Of a stretch of DNA of 64,000 nucleotides, positions 14,744 through 23,232 are shown piece by piece. The stretch is from the NCBI RefSeq assembly GCF_009900715.1, contig NZ_JAAAJC010000001.1:485216-549215 (forward strand), in the 5' to 3' direction. The stretch comes from Halococcus salsus (GTDB lineage: Archaea > Halobacteriota > Halobacteria > Halobacteriales > Halococcaceae). The position numbers were made by a program, and so were the translations under genes. The first letter of the stretch is position 1. The number at the start of each line of letters is the position of its first letter. The notes beneath the pieces are model-generated. The model made no database searches. It saw only the letters and a list, made by a program, of their open reading frames with translations, and was not told the DNA's origin.

Positions 14744-16375
14744 TCAGTCGTCGTCCTGGGTCGGCGGCTGGGGTTCCGGCTGGTCCTCGACGTCGATGTC
14801 GACGAGGTCGTCCACGACCGGGGCATCGGGGATCTCGTCCTCGACCGCGAGGAGTTCGTCGGCGATGATCGATTCGGGCTCGAAGCCGAGCCCCTCCGCG
14901 AGGCGGCGGCCGATCCCGGGATCGGCCTTGAACCAGTGGCGGATCTGGCGTTTCTTGATCGCGTCCTCGCTCACGCCGTCCATGTCGCCGACGACGGCCT
15001 CGACGAAGCGGTCGCGCTGCTCGTCGTCCATGACCTCCCGGAGCAGGTCGCCGGGCTGTTTGTAGTTGTCAATCCGCTCGCGATGCTGGTATCGGTCGGC
15101 ATCGCCCGAGACCGTGAGCGGTGGCTTCTCGACCGCGGGCTGCTCGACCGGCCCGCGGAAGGAGTTCGGTTCGTAGTTCGGGCCGGCCCCGTTGTTGTCG
15201 TCCATCCGCATCTTCCCGTCCTGATGGTAGTTGTTCGTCTCCGTCTCCTTCGGCCGGTTGACCGGGATGTCCTCGAAGTTGACGCCGAGCCGGTAGCGGT
15301 GGGCGTCGTCGTAGGAGGGGATACGACCCTGGAGCATCTTGTCGGGGCTGTGGGCGATCCCGGGGACGACGTGAGCGGGTGAGAAGGCCGCCTGCTCGAC
15401 CTCCGCGAAGTAGTTGTCGGGGTTCTCGTTGAGCTCCATCTCCCCGACCTCGATCAGCGGGTAGTCGTCGTGGGGCCACACCCGAGTCAGATCGAACGGG
15501 TTGATGTCGTACTCCTCGGCCTCCGCCTCGGGCATGACCTGGACTTTGAGCGTCCAGGTGGGGTAGTCGCCTTCCTCGATGGCCTCCCAGAGGTCCTGCT
15601 TGTGGTAGTCGGGGTTCTCGCCGGCCTTCTCGATCGCCTCCTCCTCGGTGAAGTTCTCGATACCCTGGTCGGTCTTGAAGTGGAGTTTGACCCAGTAGCG
15701 CTCGCCCTCCTCGTTGTAGAAGCTCAGGGTGTGGCTCGAATAGCCGTTCATCTTGCGCCAGGAGGCCGGGATCCCGCGATCCCCGTAGAGCCACGTCACC
15801 TGGTGGAGGGACTCGGGCGAGAGCGACCAGAAGTCCCACTGTGGGGTCGGGTCGCTCAGGTCGTTCGCCGGCATCTTCTTCTGGGTGTGGATGAAGTCGG
15901 AGAACTTCGAGGGGTCCCGGATGAAGAACACGGGCGTATCGTTGCCCGTCATGTCCCAGTTCCCTTCCTCGGTGTAGAACTTCAGCGCGAACCCGCGCGG
16001 GTCGCGAACGGTGTCGGGCGAGCCGCGGGGGCCCGCGACCGTCGAGAAGCGCGCGAACATCGGCGTCTCCTTGCCGACCTCGGAGAACATGTCTGCGATC
16101 GTGTAGTCGCTGATATCGTCGTTCGTCACCGTGAAGGTCCCGTAGGCCCCGCCACCCTTCGCGTGGACGACCCGTTCCGGGATGCGCTCCCGGTTGAACT
16201 GGGCCATCTTCTCGAAGTAGTGGTAGTCGTCCATCAGCGCCGGCCCGTCCGGACCGGCGGTCCGCGTGTTCTGGTTGTTCGGGACCGCCTCGCCCGAGTT
16301 GGTCGTCAGTGCGTCGCGGTCCTCGCCGTCGAAGTCTGCCTCACCCATGTGATGTGTTGGTTCGTCGTCGGACAT
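14744..16375 (-). CDS. katA: Monofunctional haem catalase
   Basis: 543 residues. It dismutates hydrogen peroxide in the cytoplasm. The distal His71 (RVVHAKG), the distal Asn145 ([10 protein letters not shown]), the [13 protein letters not shown] loop and the proximal haem ligand Tyr355 ([10 protein letters not shown], with Arg351) are all present. The size suits a small- to medium-subunit typical catalase with a C-terminal acidic helical tail (ending PTQDDD), without the large flavodoxin-like domain of HPII. Many haloarchaea rely on bifunctional KatG instead. The start at 16375 (MSDDEPTHH) was chosen over an upstream in-frame start at 16396. No clear TATA box was found immediately upstream. 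Confidence 0.95.
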   Translation of the reverse strand: MSDDEPTHHMGEADFDGEDRDALTTNSGEAVPNNQNTRTAGPDGPALMDDYHYFEKMAQFNRERIPERVVHAKGGGAYGTFTVTNDDISDYTIADMFSEVGKETPMFARFSTVAGPRGSPDTVRDPRGFALKFYTEEGNWDMTGNDTPVFFIRDPSKFSDFIHTQKKMPANDLSDPTPQWDFWSLSPESLHQVTWLYGDRGIPASWRKMNGYSSHTLSFYNEEGERYWVKLHFKTDQGIENFTEEEAIEKAGENPDYHKQDLWEAIEEGDYPTWTLKVQVMPEAEAEEYDINPFDLTRVWPHDDYPLIEVGEMELNENPDNYFAEVEQAAFSPAHVVPGIAHSPDKMLQGRIPSYDDAHRYRLGVNFEDIPVNRPKETETNNYHQDGKMRMDDNNGAGPNYEPNSFRGPVEQPAVEKPPLTVSGDADRYQHRERIDNYKQPGDLLREVMDDEQRDRFVEAVVGDMDGVSEDAIKKRQIRHWFKADPGIGRRLAEGLGFEPESIIADELLAVEDEIPDAPVVDDLVDIDVEDQPEPQPPTQDDD

Positions 16376-16572
16376 TTCGAATACCTCTCTCGTCACGTTC
16401 GTTGCGGTATCACAAGAACCTGTTTCTCCATTCGATCAACGATTTCCGATGGACGAAAACATACTTGTGTTCCGGTGGCTCCAGGATGGAGCACACGACG
16501 GTCGGGAACGCTATCCGACGACCGGTTCCACACGACGACAAGGCTAACCCCGGCGCACGCGTGGTCTCGCGC

Positions 16573-17127
16573 ATGGGCTTTCACACGTTCCCGGTCGAGC
16601 GCGCCGACGACCTCGACGACGTCTCGCGGTACGCCTCGCTCTCGGTCGACGAACTGGTGTTCGCGCTCGACCCCGATCCCGAGGCGACGGTCGCGGACCT
16701 CGGCAGCGGCGTCGGCTTCTACACCGACGACGTCGCGCCGTTCGTCGGGCGGCTCCACGCGGTCGACGTCCAGCCCGCGATGCACGAGGTCTACCGCGAA
16801 CGTGGCGTCCCCGCGAACGTCGAACTCGTCACCGCGGGCGTCGACGACCTGCCGTTCGCGGACGACGAGATCGACACCGCGTTCTCGACCATGACCTATC
16901 ACGAATTTCACAGCGAGGAGGCGCTCGCCGAGGTCGCCCGAGTGCTCCGGCCCGACGGACGGCTCGTGCTCGCCGACTGGACCGCGACCGGCGAGGGGGC
17001 CCGCGGCCCGCCGGTCGACGAGCGGTTCAGCACGACGGACGTCGTCGGCCACCTCGAATCCCACGGCCTCACCGTCGAGCGCGCCGACGACCGTCCCGAG
17101 ACGTTTCTGATCACCGCGCGGGCCTGA
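16573..17127 (+). CDS. Class I SAM-dependent methyltransferase
   Basis: 184 residues. The SAM-binding motifs are VADLGSGVGFYTDDVA (motif I, about 37-52), LHAVDVQP (acidic residue of motif II) and VLRPDGRLVLADW (post motif). A GGCTAACC element 24-31 bases upstream suggests a leaderless transcript starting at this ATG, although an in-frame ATG exists at 16486. The substrate is unknown; the type is the UbiE/Methyltransf_11 group. It lies between catalase (divergent) and another methyltransferase. Confidence 0.83.
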   Translation: MGFHTFPVERADDLDDVSRYASLSVDELVFALDPDPEATVADLGSGVGFYTDDVAPFVGRLHAVDVQPAMHEVYRERGVPANVELVTAGVDDLPFADDEIDTAFSTMTYHEFHSEEALAEVARVLRPDGRLVLADWTATGEGARGPPVDERFSTTDVVGHLESHGLTVERADDRPETFLITARA

Positions 17128-17221
17128 GCACGACGGTACGGAGAACCGTTCGTCATCCCCGGTCCAGTGGTCGTCGCGGACGCCGGCATAGCTATCCGTG
17201 GATCGAGCCTATCGGGTCGAT

Positions 17222-17812
17222 ATGGGAGCAGGAGAAACTGGGTTCGACGACGCGTACGACGGCACGCCACCGTGGGACATCGGCCGCCCACAGCGCGAGA
17301 TCGTTCGCTTGGCCGAGGCAGGGAAGATAACCGGTGACGTCCTCGACGTGGGCTGCGGAACGGGTGAGAACGCCCTCTGGCTCGCCGACCAGGGCTACAC
17401 CGTCTGTGGCCTCGATGCGTCCCCACGAGCGATCGAGAAGGCCGAGCGGAAGGCGACCGAGCGCGGGGTCGACGCGACGTTTCTGACTCACGACGCGTTC
17501 GATCTCGGGGCCCTCGACCGCCGGTTCGACACGGTGGTCGACTGTGGCCTATTTCACGTGTTCTCCGGCGAGGGGCGCGTGTCGACGTACACCACCGAAC
17601 TCCACACCGTGCTTCGACCGGGCGGCCGCTGCTACGTGCTGGGATTTACCGGACGCGAACCCGGCCATCAGGGCCCCTCGATGGCGAGGGCGGAGGTCCG
17701 GGCGGCGTTCGCTGACGGGAGGGAGATCGATAGCATCGACGAGGTGGCCTTCGAGACCAACTTCGAATCGGGCGAGAGCCCCGCCTGGCTCGCCACGGTC
17801 ACCCGTCGCTGA
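17222..17812 (+). CDS. Class I SAM-dependent methyltransferase (TehB/TPMT-like)
   Basis: 196 residues. WDIGRPQREIVRLAEAG at the N-terminus and the motif I sequence VLDVGCGTGENALWLAD (about 40-56) match thiopurine/tellurite-resistance type methyltransferases. CGLDASP, FDTVVDCGLFHVF and VLRPGGRCYVLGF follow. These enzymes methylate small nucleophiles, and the actual substrate cannot be told. A GTG/ATG start eight codons earlier is possible. It is followed by an SDR gene in the same direction 66 bases downstream. Confidence 0.85.
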   Translation: MGAGETGFDDAYDGTPPWDIGRPQREIVRLAEAGKITGDVLDVGCGTGENALWLADQGYTVCGLDASPRAIEKAERKATERGVDATFLTHDAFDLGALDRRFDTVVDCGLFHVFSGEGRVSTYTTELHTVLRPGGRCYVLGFTGREPGHQGPSMARAEVRAAFADGREIDSIDEVAFETNFESGESPAWLATVTRR

Positions 17813-17878
17813 TCCGCATCGAGCGGGAGCGATCCACGAAGGCGAATCGCTTTGTCGCTGGTGTTCGAGGAGGGAACC

Positions 17879-18658
17879 ATGACCGTCTTCGATGCGTTCA
17901 GTCTCGACGGCCGAACGGCGATCGTCACCGGCGGCAACCGCGGCATCGGCCGCGCCATCGCGACCGCGCTCGCGGAGGCCGGCGCGAACGTCGTCGTCGC
18001 GAACCGGAACGAGGACTCGGGCGCGGCCGCCGCCGAGGAGATCGCGGCGCGGACAGATGTCGAGACCCTCGCGGTCGAGTGTGACGTCGCCGACGAGGCG
18101 TCGGTCGAAGCGATGGTCGAGGCGGCCGTCGAGCGCTTCGGCGACATCGACATCCTGGTGAACAACGCCGGGATCGTCGTCCACGAGGCGATGGAGGCGA
18201 TGACCCTGGAGGAGTGGTACGCGGTCATCGACACCAACCTCACCGGGACCTTCCTCTGTTCGCGCGCGGTCGGTCGGGAGATGATCGCGGGCGACGGCGG
18301 CGTCATCGTGAACGTCTCCTCGATGTCGGCGTTCATCGCCAACCACCCCCAGCGACAGGTCGCCTACAACACCTCGAAGGCCGGGCTGGAGGGGTTCAAG
18401 AACCAGCTCGCCTCCGAGTGGGCGGAGTACGGCGTTCGGGTCAACAACCTCGCGCCGGGCTACATCGACACCGACAACGCCGACCAGGCAAGCGACGCGG
18501 TCGCGAACGCCGCCGACACCTGGCGCGACGAGATGCTCCACGACGCGATCCCCGCGCCCGAGACGCTCGGTCCGACGGCGGTCTACCTCGCGAGCGACGC
18601 CTCGGCCTACATGACCGGCGAGACCGTCGTGCTCGACGGTGGCTACACCGTCCGCTGA
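17879..18658 (+). CDS. Short-chain dehydrogenase/reductase
   Basis: 259 residues, classical SDR. The cofactor loop is TGGNRGIGRA (about 18-27), the structural NNAG motif is at about 95, the catalytic Ser is in NVSSMSAF, and the Tyr-x3-Lys is VAYNTSKAG (about 161-169). The C-terminus reads MTGETVVLDGGYTVR, the usual end of glucose/ribitol-type or 3-oxoacyl reductases. ANRNE after beta-2 hints at NADP(H) preference, weakly. Substrate unknown. The start was placed at MTVFDAFSL instead of an upstream in-frame start. Confidence 0.9.
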   Translation: MTVFDAFSLDGRTAIVTGGNRGIGRAIATALAEAGANVVVANRNEDSGAAAAEEIAARTDVETLAVECDVADEASVEAMVEAAVERFGDIDILVNNAGIVVHEAMEAMTLEEWYAVIDTNLTGTFLCSRAVGREMIAGDGGVIVNVSSMSAFIANHPQRQVAYNTSKAGLEGFKNQLASEWAEYGVRVNNLAPGYIDTDNADQASDAVANAADTWRDEMLHDAIPAPETLGPTAVYLASDASAYMTGETVVLDGGYTVR

Positions 18659-18664
18659 GGCCTC

Positions 18665-19522
18665 TCACTCCTCAATTAGACCGAGTATCGCCGCACAGAG
18701 CCGGCTCTCGGGATCGAGGAACCCCTCGATCGCGGAGTAGTGGTCGGCCTCGGGCTGTGGCAACGACCACCCGTCGAGGCCGTGGTCCCGCCACGCGGCC
18801 AGGAAGTCCTCGGACTGGCGGCGGAGTTCGGCGGGTTCGTTCTCCCCGTAGGTCACGACCAGCGGCGGCGCGCTGTCGGGGATGTGCCGGATCGGGCTGT
18901 GGTCTCTGACCTCGCGCCAGGTGAGTTGGAGCTTCGGTTGGAGCCACGTGTAGGGGAACGGGTCGAGGTCGTAGAGCCCGCTGATCGCACACGCACCCTC
19001 GACGACGTCGGCGGGCTTGCCGTAGTCGTCCTCCCAGTCGGTCGTCAGCAGGCAGCCGGTGAGGTGGCCCCCCGCCGAGTGGCCGGAGACGAACAGGCGG
19101 TCGGGGTCGCCGCCGTAGGCCGCGATGTTCTCGTGGGTCCAGACGAGCGCCGCGCGGGCCTGGCGTACGACCTCGGAGAACGGAACCGTGGGGCAGAGCG
19201 CGTAGTTCATCACGACGGTCGTCACGCCTTCCGAGACGGGGCCTCGGGCGACGAAACTGAAGTCCTCGGCGTGACGGCTGTGCCAGTAGCCGCCGTGGAT
19301 GAAGAGCAGGACGGGTGCGTTCGACTCCGCTGCGGGGAACACGTCGAGCCGTTCGGGGACCGTGGGACCGAACGAGACGTCGCGGTGGACGTCGAGGTCG
19401 GCGCGGGCCCTCCGGCTCTCCTCGACGTAGAAGTCGGCGTAGCGCTCCGCGTCGTCGTTGCGCTCGCCGACGTTGTACTGTGCGTCGAGCTGGTCTTGCG
19501 TCTCGAACTCCCGGTAGAGCAT
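18665..19522 (-). CDS. Alpha/beta hydrolase, kynurenine formamidase-like
   Basis: 285 residues. HGGYWHSRH (about 95-103) is the oxyanion-hole motif typical of arylformamidases, and SGHSAGGHLTG carries the nucleophile serine. ADHYSAIE near the end gives the catalytic His; the acidic member lies around GENEPAEL. Family members hydrolyse N-formylkynurenine or small esters. No tryptophan-degradation genes are visible nearby, so the name is by motif only. The gene is convergent with the SDR gene, with six bases between stops. Confidence 0.85.
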   Translation of the reverse strand: MLYREFETQDQLDAQYNVGERNDDAERYADFYVEESRRARADLDVHRDVSFGPTVPERLDVFPAAESNAPVLLFIHGGYWHSRHAEDFSFVARGPVSEGVTTVVMNYALCPTVPFSEVVRQARAALVWTHENIAAYGGDPDRLFVSGHSAGGHLTGCLLTTDWEDDYGKPADVVEGACAISGLYDLDPFPYTWLQPKLQLTWREVRDHSPIRHIPDSAPPLVVTYGENEPAELRRQSEDFLAAWRDHGLDGWSLPQPEADHYSAIEGFLDPESRLCAAILGLIEE

Positions 19523-19591
19523 GGAACCGCTATCGGGTAGTCGGTGTTCAGTGTTGTGCGGGTTCGGTGTCGCGTGCGCCGAGAACGGTGG

Positions 19592-20047
19592 TCAGAAGTC
19601 GGGGAGGTCGTCGGGAGCCTCGTACTCGGCCTCCCAGTCGATGTAGTCGTTCTTGAGCACGTCACAGACCTCCTGGCCGAGTTCGGTGAGGCCGGCGTTG
19701 ATCGACGACACCGCGTTCCAGGAGTCGAGGTCGGGGTGGATCTCCCGTTCTTTCCAGTCCTCGGGGAGGCCGGGCGCGTGATAGCCCACGCGGTCGGCGA
19801 AGTCGTCCCAGAAGAAATCGAAGCGCTGGACGAGCCCGAGGTCGCGGACGATGGCGAACTCGCGCTCGGTCATCCCGGTCTCGGCGGCCCACGCGGTGAA
19901 CGCCTCCTCCCACGCCCCCTCTTCGAGGAACGCTTCGAGCTCGTCGCGTCGGTACTCGTCGCCACCCACGTCGGCGTCGTCGTAGGCGTCGGCGTCGACG
20001 CCGGATTCGAGGCTCGGCGGTGACGGGGTTTCGACGGCGAGGGACAT
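19592..20047 (-). CDS. Haloarchaeal conserved protein of unknown function
   Basis: 151 residues, strongly acidic. An Asp/Tyr/Glu-rich N-terminus precedes a helical body (ELEAFLEEGAWEEAFTAWAAE, broken here at 20 residues), then RDLGLVQRFDFFWDDFADRVGYHAPGLPEDW and a compact C-terminus ending DDLPDF (both described by their landmarks). There is no catalytic or metal motif, signal or membrane segment. An aacgcttatt element 24 bases upstream on the minus strand supports this start as a leaderless transcript. Trp/Phe-rich segments suggest a folded cytoplasmic protein or complex subunit. Confidence 0.7.
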   Translation of the reverse strand: MSLAVETPSPPSLESGVDADAYDDADVGGDEYRRDELEAFLEEGAWEEAFTAWAAETGMTEREFAIVRDLGLVQRFDFFWDDFADRVGYHAPGLPEDWKEREIHPDLDSWNAVSSINAGLTELGQEVCDVLKNDYIDWEAEYEAPDDLPDF

Positions 20048-20149
20048 GGGGGAGGATGGTGGTCGCGCCGAATAAGCGTTCCCCGACCCGCCGGAGAGGG
20101 CTGCCCCGAGTCCGCAGTCTTTTGGCCTATCGGCGGTAACGATCGATGA

Positions 20150-20920
20150 ATGACTACCAGCGGGCGGGAGCCGGAGGGGGACCGGCCCAGCGTCGGCGTC
20201 GTCGCGCCCGGACGCGAGGCCGGCGGGGTCGTCGACCGGGTTCGCGACGTCGTCGGGGACGTCCTCACCGGGCCCGCGGCCATCGACGCCGAGGCCGTGG
20301 TCGCGGTCGGCGACGCCGCGCTCGCGGAACTCGCGGCCGCCGGCGTGTCGATACCCGTACTCCCGGTCGAGACCCGACTCGACTCGCCGGGCGACCCCCT
20401 CGAAACCGGGGTCGAGCGGCTCCTCGCTGGGACAGGAGACCTCCGGGAGTACCCGGTGCTCCGGGTCGAAACCCCGGTCGGGGACGGCTACGCCCTCTTC
20501 GAGGTGGCCCTCGTGGCCGACGAACCGGCGACCATCTCGGGGTTTTCGGTCGCGACGGCGGCCGGGGCCGACGACGCCGACCCACTCGCCCGGTTCCGGG
20601 CCGACGGCGTGACGGTCGCGACACCCGCCGGCAGCCGGGGCTACGCTCGTGCCGCCGGCGGTCCGGTGGTCGCCGCCGGCACCGACGCCGCGGCAGTGGT
20701 CCCGGTCGCGCCGTTCTCGACCGACCCCGACCACTGGGTGGTCCCCCTCTCGGCCGTCTCGGTCACCGTCGAACGCGAGGTCGACGTGGCGGTCACCGCC
20801 GACGGCCGCCCGCTCGGGACGGTCCCGCCGGGAACCGAGGTCGACCTCGTTCGCGACGGCGTCCTCCGGGTCGTCGCGTCCGGCGGGACCGCCGGGACCG
20901 GAAAATCAGAAACCTTCTAA
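20150..20920 (+). CDS. Degenerate NAD-kinase-like protein
   Basis: 256 residues. The C-terminal half aligns with the NAD kinase beta-sandwich: GVTVATPAGSRGYARAAGG (split at TPAGSRGY), VVPVAPFSTDPDHWVVP and VAVTADGRPLGTVPPG match the TPxGSTAY, PxxP and DG elements. The N-terminal half has the Rossmann-like layout, but the diagnostic GGDGT loop is replaced by VGDAALAEL (around residue 50). Kinase activity is therefore doubtful, and a regulatory or substrate-binding role is conceivable. It lies upstream of a membrane protein and nadE, giving an NAD-related context. Confidence 0.75.
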   Translation: MTTSGREPEGDRPSVGVVAPGREAGGVVDRVRDVVGDVLTGPAAIDAEAVVAVGDAALAELAAAGVSIPVLPVETRLDSPGDPLETGVERLLAGTGDLREYPVLRVETPVGDGYALFEVALVADEPATISGFSVATAAGADDADPLARFRADGVTVATPAGSRGYARAAGGPVVAAGTDAAAVVPVAPFSTDPDHWVVPLSAVSVTVEREVDVAVTADGRPLGTVPPGTEVDLVRDGVLRVVASGGTAGTGKSETF

Positions 20921-20922
20921 AG
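20915..20922 (+). promoter_or_regulatory. TATA box for the four-helix membrane protein gene
   Basis: ttctaaag sits at the very end of the NAD-kinase-like gene, 22-29 bases before the next ATG (20944), so the membrane protein probably has its own leaderless transcript. Confidence 0.5.
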
Positions 20923-20943
20923 GGATCCCGTAGAACGTTCGGT

Positions 20944-21393
20944 ATGATCCCGCTGTCGGTGTTCGGGCCGGTGGATACGCTCCTCGCGGGGAGCGACCAT
21001 CCGCCGATCGTCTTCGTGCTGGTCGTACTCGCGCTCGCCAACGTCGTCACGCGGGCGGTCGCCCATCGATCGCACGTGAAACAGGCGGACGAGGGCGGCG
21101 CGGACGCCATCACGCAGCACCCGGTCCACATCGCGACCACCCTGCTCCTCATCCTCGCCTCGTTCTACCTCGCGACCGTCGAACTTCACTCGGGGATCGT
21201 CCTCTCGGTGCTCGTCGTCGGGACCTTCATCGCGGACTTCTTCGAGATCGAAGCCCGTCGGGTCGAGGTCCGCAACGACCGCCCGCTCGGCCGACCGAGC
21301 GGGGCCATCGCCGCCTCGGTGCTCATGGTGCTCTACGCCGCCTACATCTCGCTGTTCTTCGTGGTCTCGCCCATCTGGAACGCCGTCATCTGA
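20944..21393 (+). CDS. Haloarchaeal multi-pass membrane protein
   Basis: 149 residues with about four membrane helices: FVLVVLALANVVTRAVAH (22-39), ATTLLLILASFYLATVEL (about 61-78), IVLSVLVVGTFIADFFEI (82-99) and AASVLMVLYAAYISLFFVV (near the C-terminus). Charged loops include HRSHVKQADEGGADAI. It resembles a haloarchaeal domain-of-unknown-function family (possibly DUF7313, from memory). No enzymatic signature is visible. It sits between the NAD-kinase-like gene and nadE. Confidence 0.72.
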   Translation: MIPLSVFGPVDTLLAGSDHPPIVFVLVVLALANVVTRAVAHRSHVKQADEGGADAITQHPVHIATTLLLILASFYLATVELHSGIVLSVLVVGTFIADFFEIEARRVEVRNDRPLGRPSGAIAASVLMVLYAAYISLFFVVSPIWNAVI

Positions 21394-21718
21394 CCCGTCG
21401 ATTCGCCGTCGACCGATCCTCCCGTCCCAACGCCCGCAGCGACCGCCGTACGGGGCGTCCCGTAGCGCACTTTTGCCGGGGCCGTCACGAGGTGTCGACG
21501 GATGAGCCACCTACACGCTCTTCCCCGAACGATATCGGAAGAAATCAGAATATTCTATCTATTTTCGTCGAATTACAACCGAGTACGGCGACCGTATGAT
21601 TCCTTCGAAGGCTTTTTGCTGTGGCATACGCCAACTACGAAGGTGACGAGTGTAAGATACACAGCGATCTGCCCGGATCCAACGCCTCCGTTCCGGTATC
21701 GTGGTCGGGGGGACGGGG
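21394..21718. other. 325-base intergenic region with an AT-rich island
   Basis: About 21540-21680 is visibly richer in A/T than the rest of the window (attctatctattttcg). A ten-base perfect palindrome, ccttcgaagg, at 21602-21611 is followed directly by a T-run (21613-21617), which looks like an archaeal terminator. A short open frame covers part of it but has no coding character. The last 30 bases should carry the nadE promoter, though no strong TATA box stands out. A small RNA ending at the T-run is possible but unsupported. Confidence 0.4.
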
Positions 21719-22612
21719 ATGATTAGCGCGGTCGACCGCCTCCCGACCGCGTCGTTCACGACCGACGAGGCGGGGCTTCGATCGCACGCGGAGCGCATCG
21801 AGGCGTTCATCGCCGAGACGGTCGCCGAGGCGGGAGCCGACGGGGTGGTCGTCGGGATGAGCGGCGGGGTCGACTCGACGCTGACCGCGACGCTCGCGGT
21901 CGAGGCGCTCGGCTCCGACCGGGTGACGGCGCTCGTGCTCCCCTCGCTCGGAAGCGGCGACCGCCACATCGAGGACGCCGAGGCGGCCGCGGCGGCGCTC
22001 GGGCTCGACGCGACCACGGTCGGGATCCGGCCGCTGGTGGACATGTTCGAGGACGTGGTCGCTCCGCAGGTCGGCGACGACACCGACGACCCCGCGCTCG
22101 ACAACGCCACCGCCCGGCTCCGGATGACGTGTCTCTACTACGCCGCCAACCACCTGGGTCGGCTCGTCGTCGGCACCAGCAACCGGACCGAACTCCTCTG
22201 TGGCTACTGCACCAAACACGGCGACGCCGCAGCCGACCTCCGGCCGCTCGCCGGGCTCTACAAGACCGAGGTCCGCGCGCTCGCGAGCCAGGTCGGCGTC
22301 CCCTCCCCCATCATCCGGAAACCCTCGACCGCCGACTTCCGACCGGGACAGACCGACGAGGCCGACCTCGGTGCGCCCTACGGTCTGCTCGACATCATCC
22401 TCCACGAACTCGTCGACGAGAACCTCGGGATCGAGGGCACCGCCGACGAGCTCGGCCTCGACCCCGAGACCATCGCGGACTACGCCGACCGCCACCTCGA
22501 CAGCCGTCACAAACGCCGGCAACCGCCGAGCCCCTCGTTCGAGCGGTCGCTGGAGGGCGAGCTGTTCCACGAACTCGAACACACGACGGACCGGTCGGAG
22601 ACCCGGAGTTGA
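21719..22612 (+). CDS. nadE: NH3-dependent NAD(+) synthetase
   Basis: 297 residues. It amidates nicotinic acid adenine dinucleotide to NAD using ATP and ammonia. The ATP-pyrophosphatase P-loop SGGVDST is at residues 48-54, VVGTSNRTELLCGYCTKHGD (landmark; substrate loop) follows, and RKPSTADFRPGQTDE is the family late motif. No glutaminase domain is present, so free ammonia is used. The start MISAVDRLP was preferred over one six codons upstream. It completes NAD synthesis together with nadM at 55161-55712. Confidence 0.95.
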   Translation: MISAVDRLPTASFTTDEAGLRSHAERIEAFIAETVAEAGADGVVVGMSGGVDSTLTATLAVEALGSDRVTALVLPSLGSGDRHIEDAEAAAAALGLDATTVGIRPLVDMFEDVVAPQVGDDTDDPALDNATARLRMTCLYYAANHLGRLVVGTSNRTELLCGYCTKHGDAAADLRPLAGLYKTEVRALASQVGVPSPIIRKPSTADFRPGQTDEADLGAPYGLLDIILHELVDENLGIEGTADELGLDPETIADYADRHLDSRHKRRQPPSPSFERSLEGELFHELEHTTDRSETRS

Positions 22613-22621
22613 CGGGACCGA

Positions 22622-22894
22622 CTACGACGACTGTCGGTCGCTCCAGGCCGAGCGGGCCTGCCTCGCGGCGGGGATCACGACCCAGAAGGTGAGCGCACCG
22701 AAGATCGCGAACCAGAACAGCGCCTCGCGGGTGGTGAGCGCGATCCCGCCGTAGAGGCTCCCGAGGTCTGGCGAGGGGGCGATGAGCTGGGTGGTGCTCT
22801 CGAAGCTCTCGGTGTTGTACCAGCTCGAGAGAACCAGCCACCCGAACAGCCCGCCACAGAGCGCGAAGAAACCCTTGGCGAATTCGTCACTCAT
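22622..22894 (-). CDS. Small membrane protein at the end of the bc-complex operon
   Basis: 90 residues with two membrane helices (FFALCGGLFGWLVLSSWY near the start and ALFWFAIFGALTFWVVIPAA near the end) and a periplasmic-type loop between them. The C-terminus is basic. It matches a short haloarchaeal family seen beside cytochrome b genes (DUF7314-like, from memory). The start overlaps the previous gene's stop by 8 bases, so it is translationally coupled to the cytochrome bc operon. It is likely an accessory subunit or assembly factor. Confidence 0.78.
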   Translation of the reverse strand: MSDEFAKGFFALCGGLFGWLVLSSWYNTESFESTTQLIAPSPDLGSLYGGIALTTREALFWFAIFGALTFWVVIPAARQARSAWSDRQSS

Positions 22895-23228
22895 TCGTGA
22901 AGGATTCGTCGCCATCGTCTTGACTGTTTCCCATCCCCGGGGTCCGAAACCGCGTCCCGAGAACGTAGATCCCCGCACCGAACCCGATCAGAGCGAGCCC
23001 GAGGAGGGCGAGCACGAGCGAGACCACGCCCTCGGTCGAGACCCCGAGCGAGCTCAGCACGACCGCGAGCGGACCGACCTCGGCGGTGGCGGCGTCGAGG
23101 AACCCGAAGCCCGCGATCACGAAGCCGACCGCGAACAGGGTCGAGAAGACGGTGATGGCTTTGTAGACCCGGAGCGGGACCGTGATCTCGCGTGGGCCAT
23201 CGGAACGGGAGGTGTCGGTTCGGCTCAC
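22887..23228 (-). CDS. Membrane protein of the bc-complex operon
   Basis: 113 residues with two predicted helices (AITVFSTLFAVGFVIAGFGF, about 25-44, and VVSLVLALLGLALIGFGAGIY, about 68-87). A polar N-terminus and an acidic C-terminal tail flank them. It follows the cytochrome b C-terminal half by only four bases. It resembles a haloarchaeal family found in this operon (DUF7315-like, from memory). No cofactor ligands are evident; an accessory role is inferred from position alone. Confidence 0.78.
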   Translation of the reverse strand: MSRTDTSRSDGPREITVPLRVYKAITVFSTLFAVGFVIAGFGFLDAATAEVGPLAVVLSSLGVSTEGVVSLVLALLGLALIGFGAGIYVLGTRFRTPGMGNSQDDGDESFTNE

Positions 23229-23232
23229 GACC

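Noticed and set aside
21502-21726. A 74-residue frame in the intergenic region before nadE
   Set aside because: It runs into the nadE start in another frame, is low in coding character, and lies in an AT-rich stretch.
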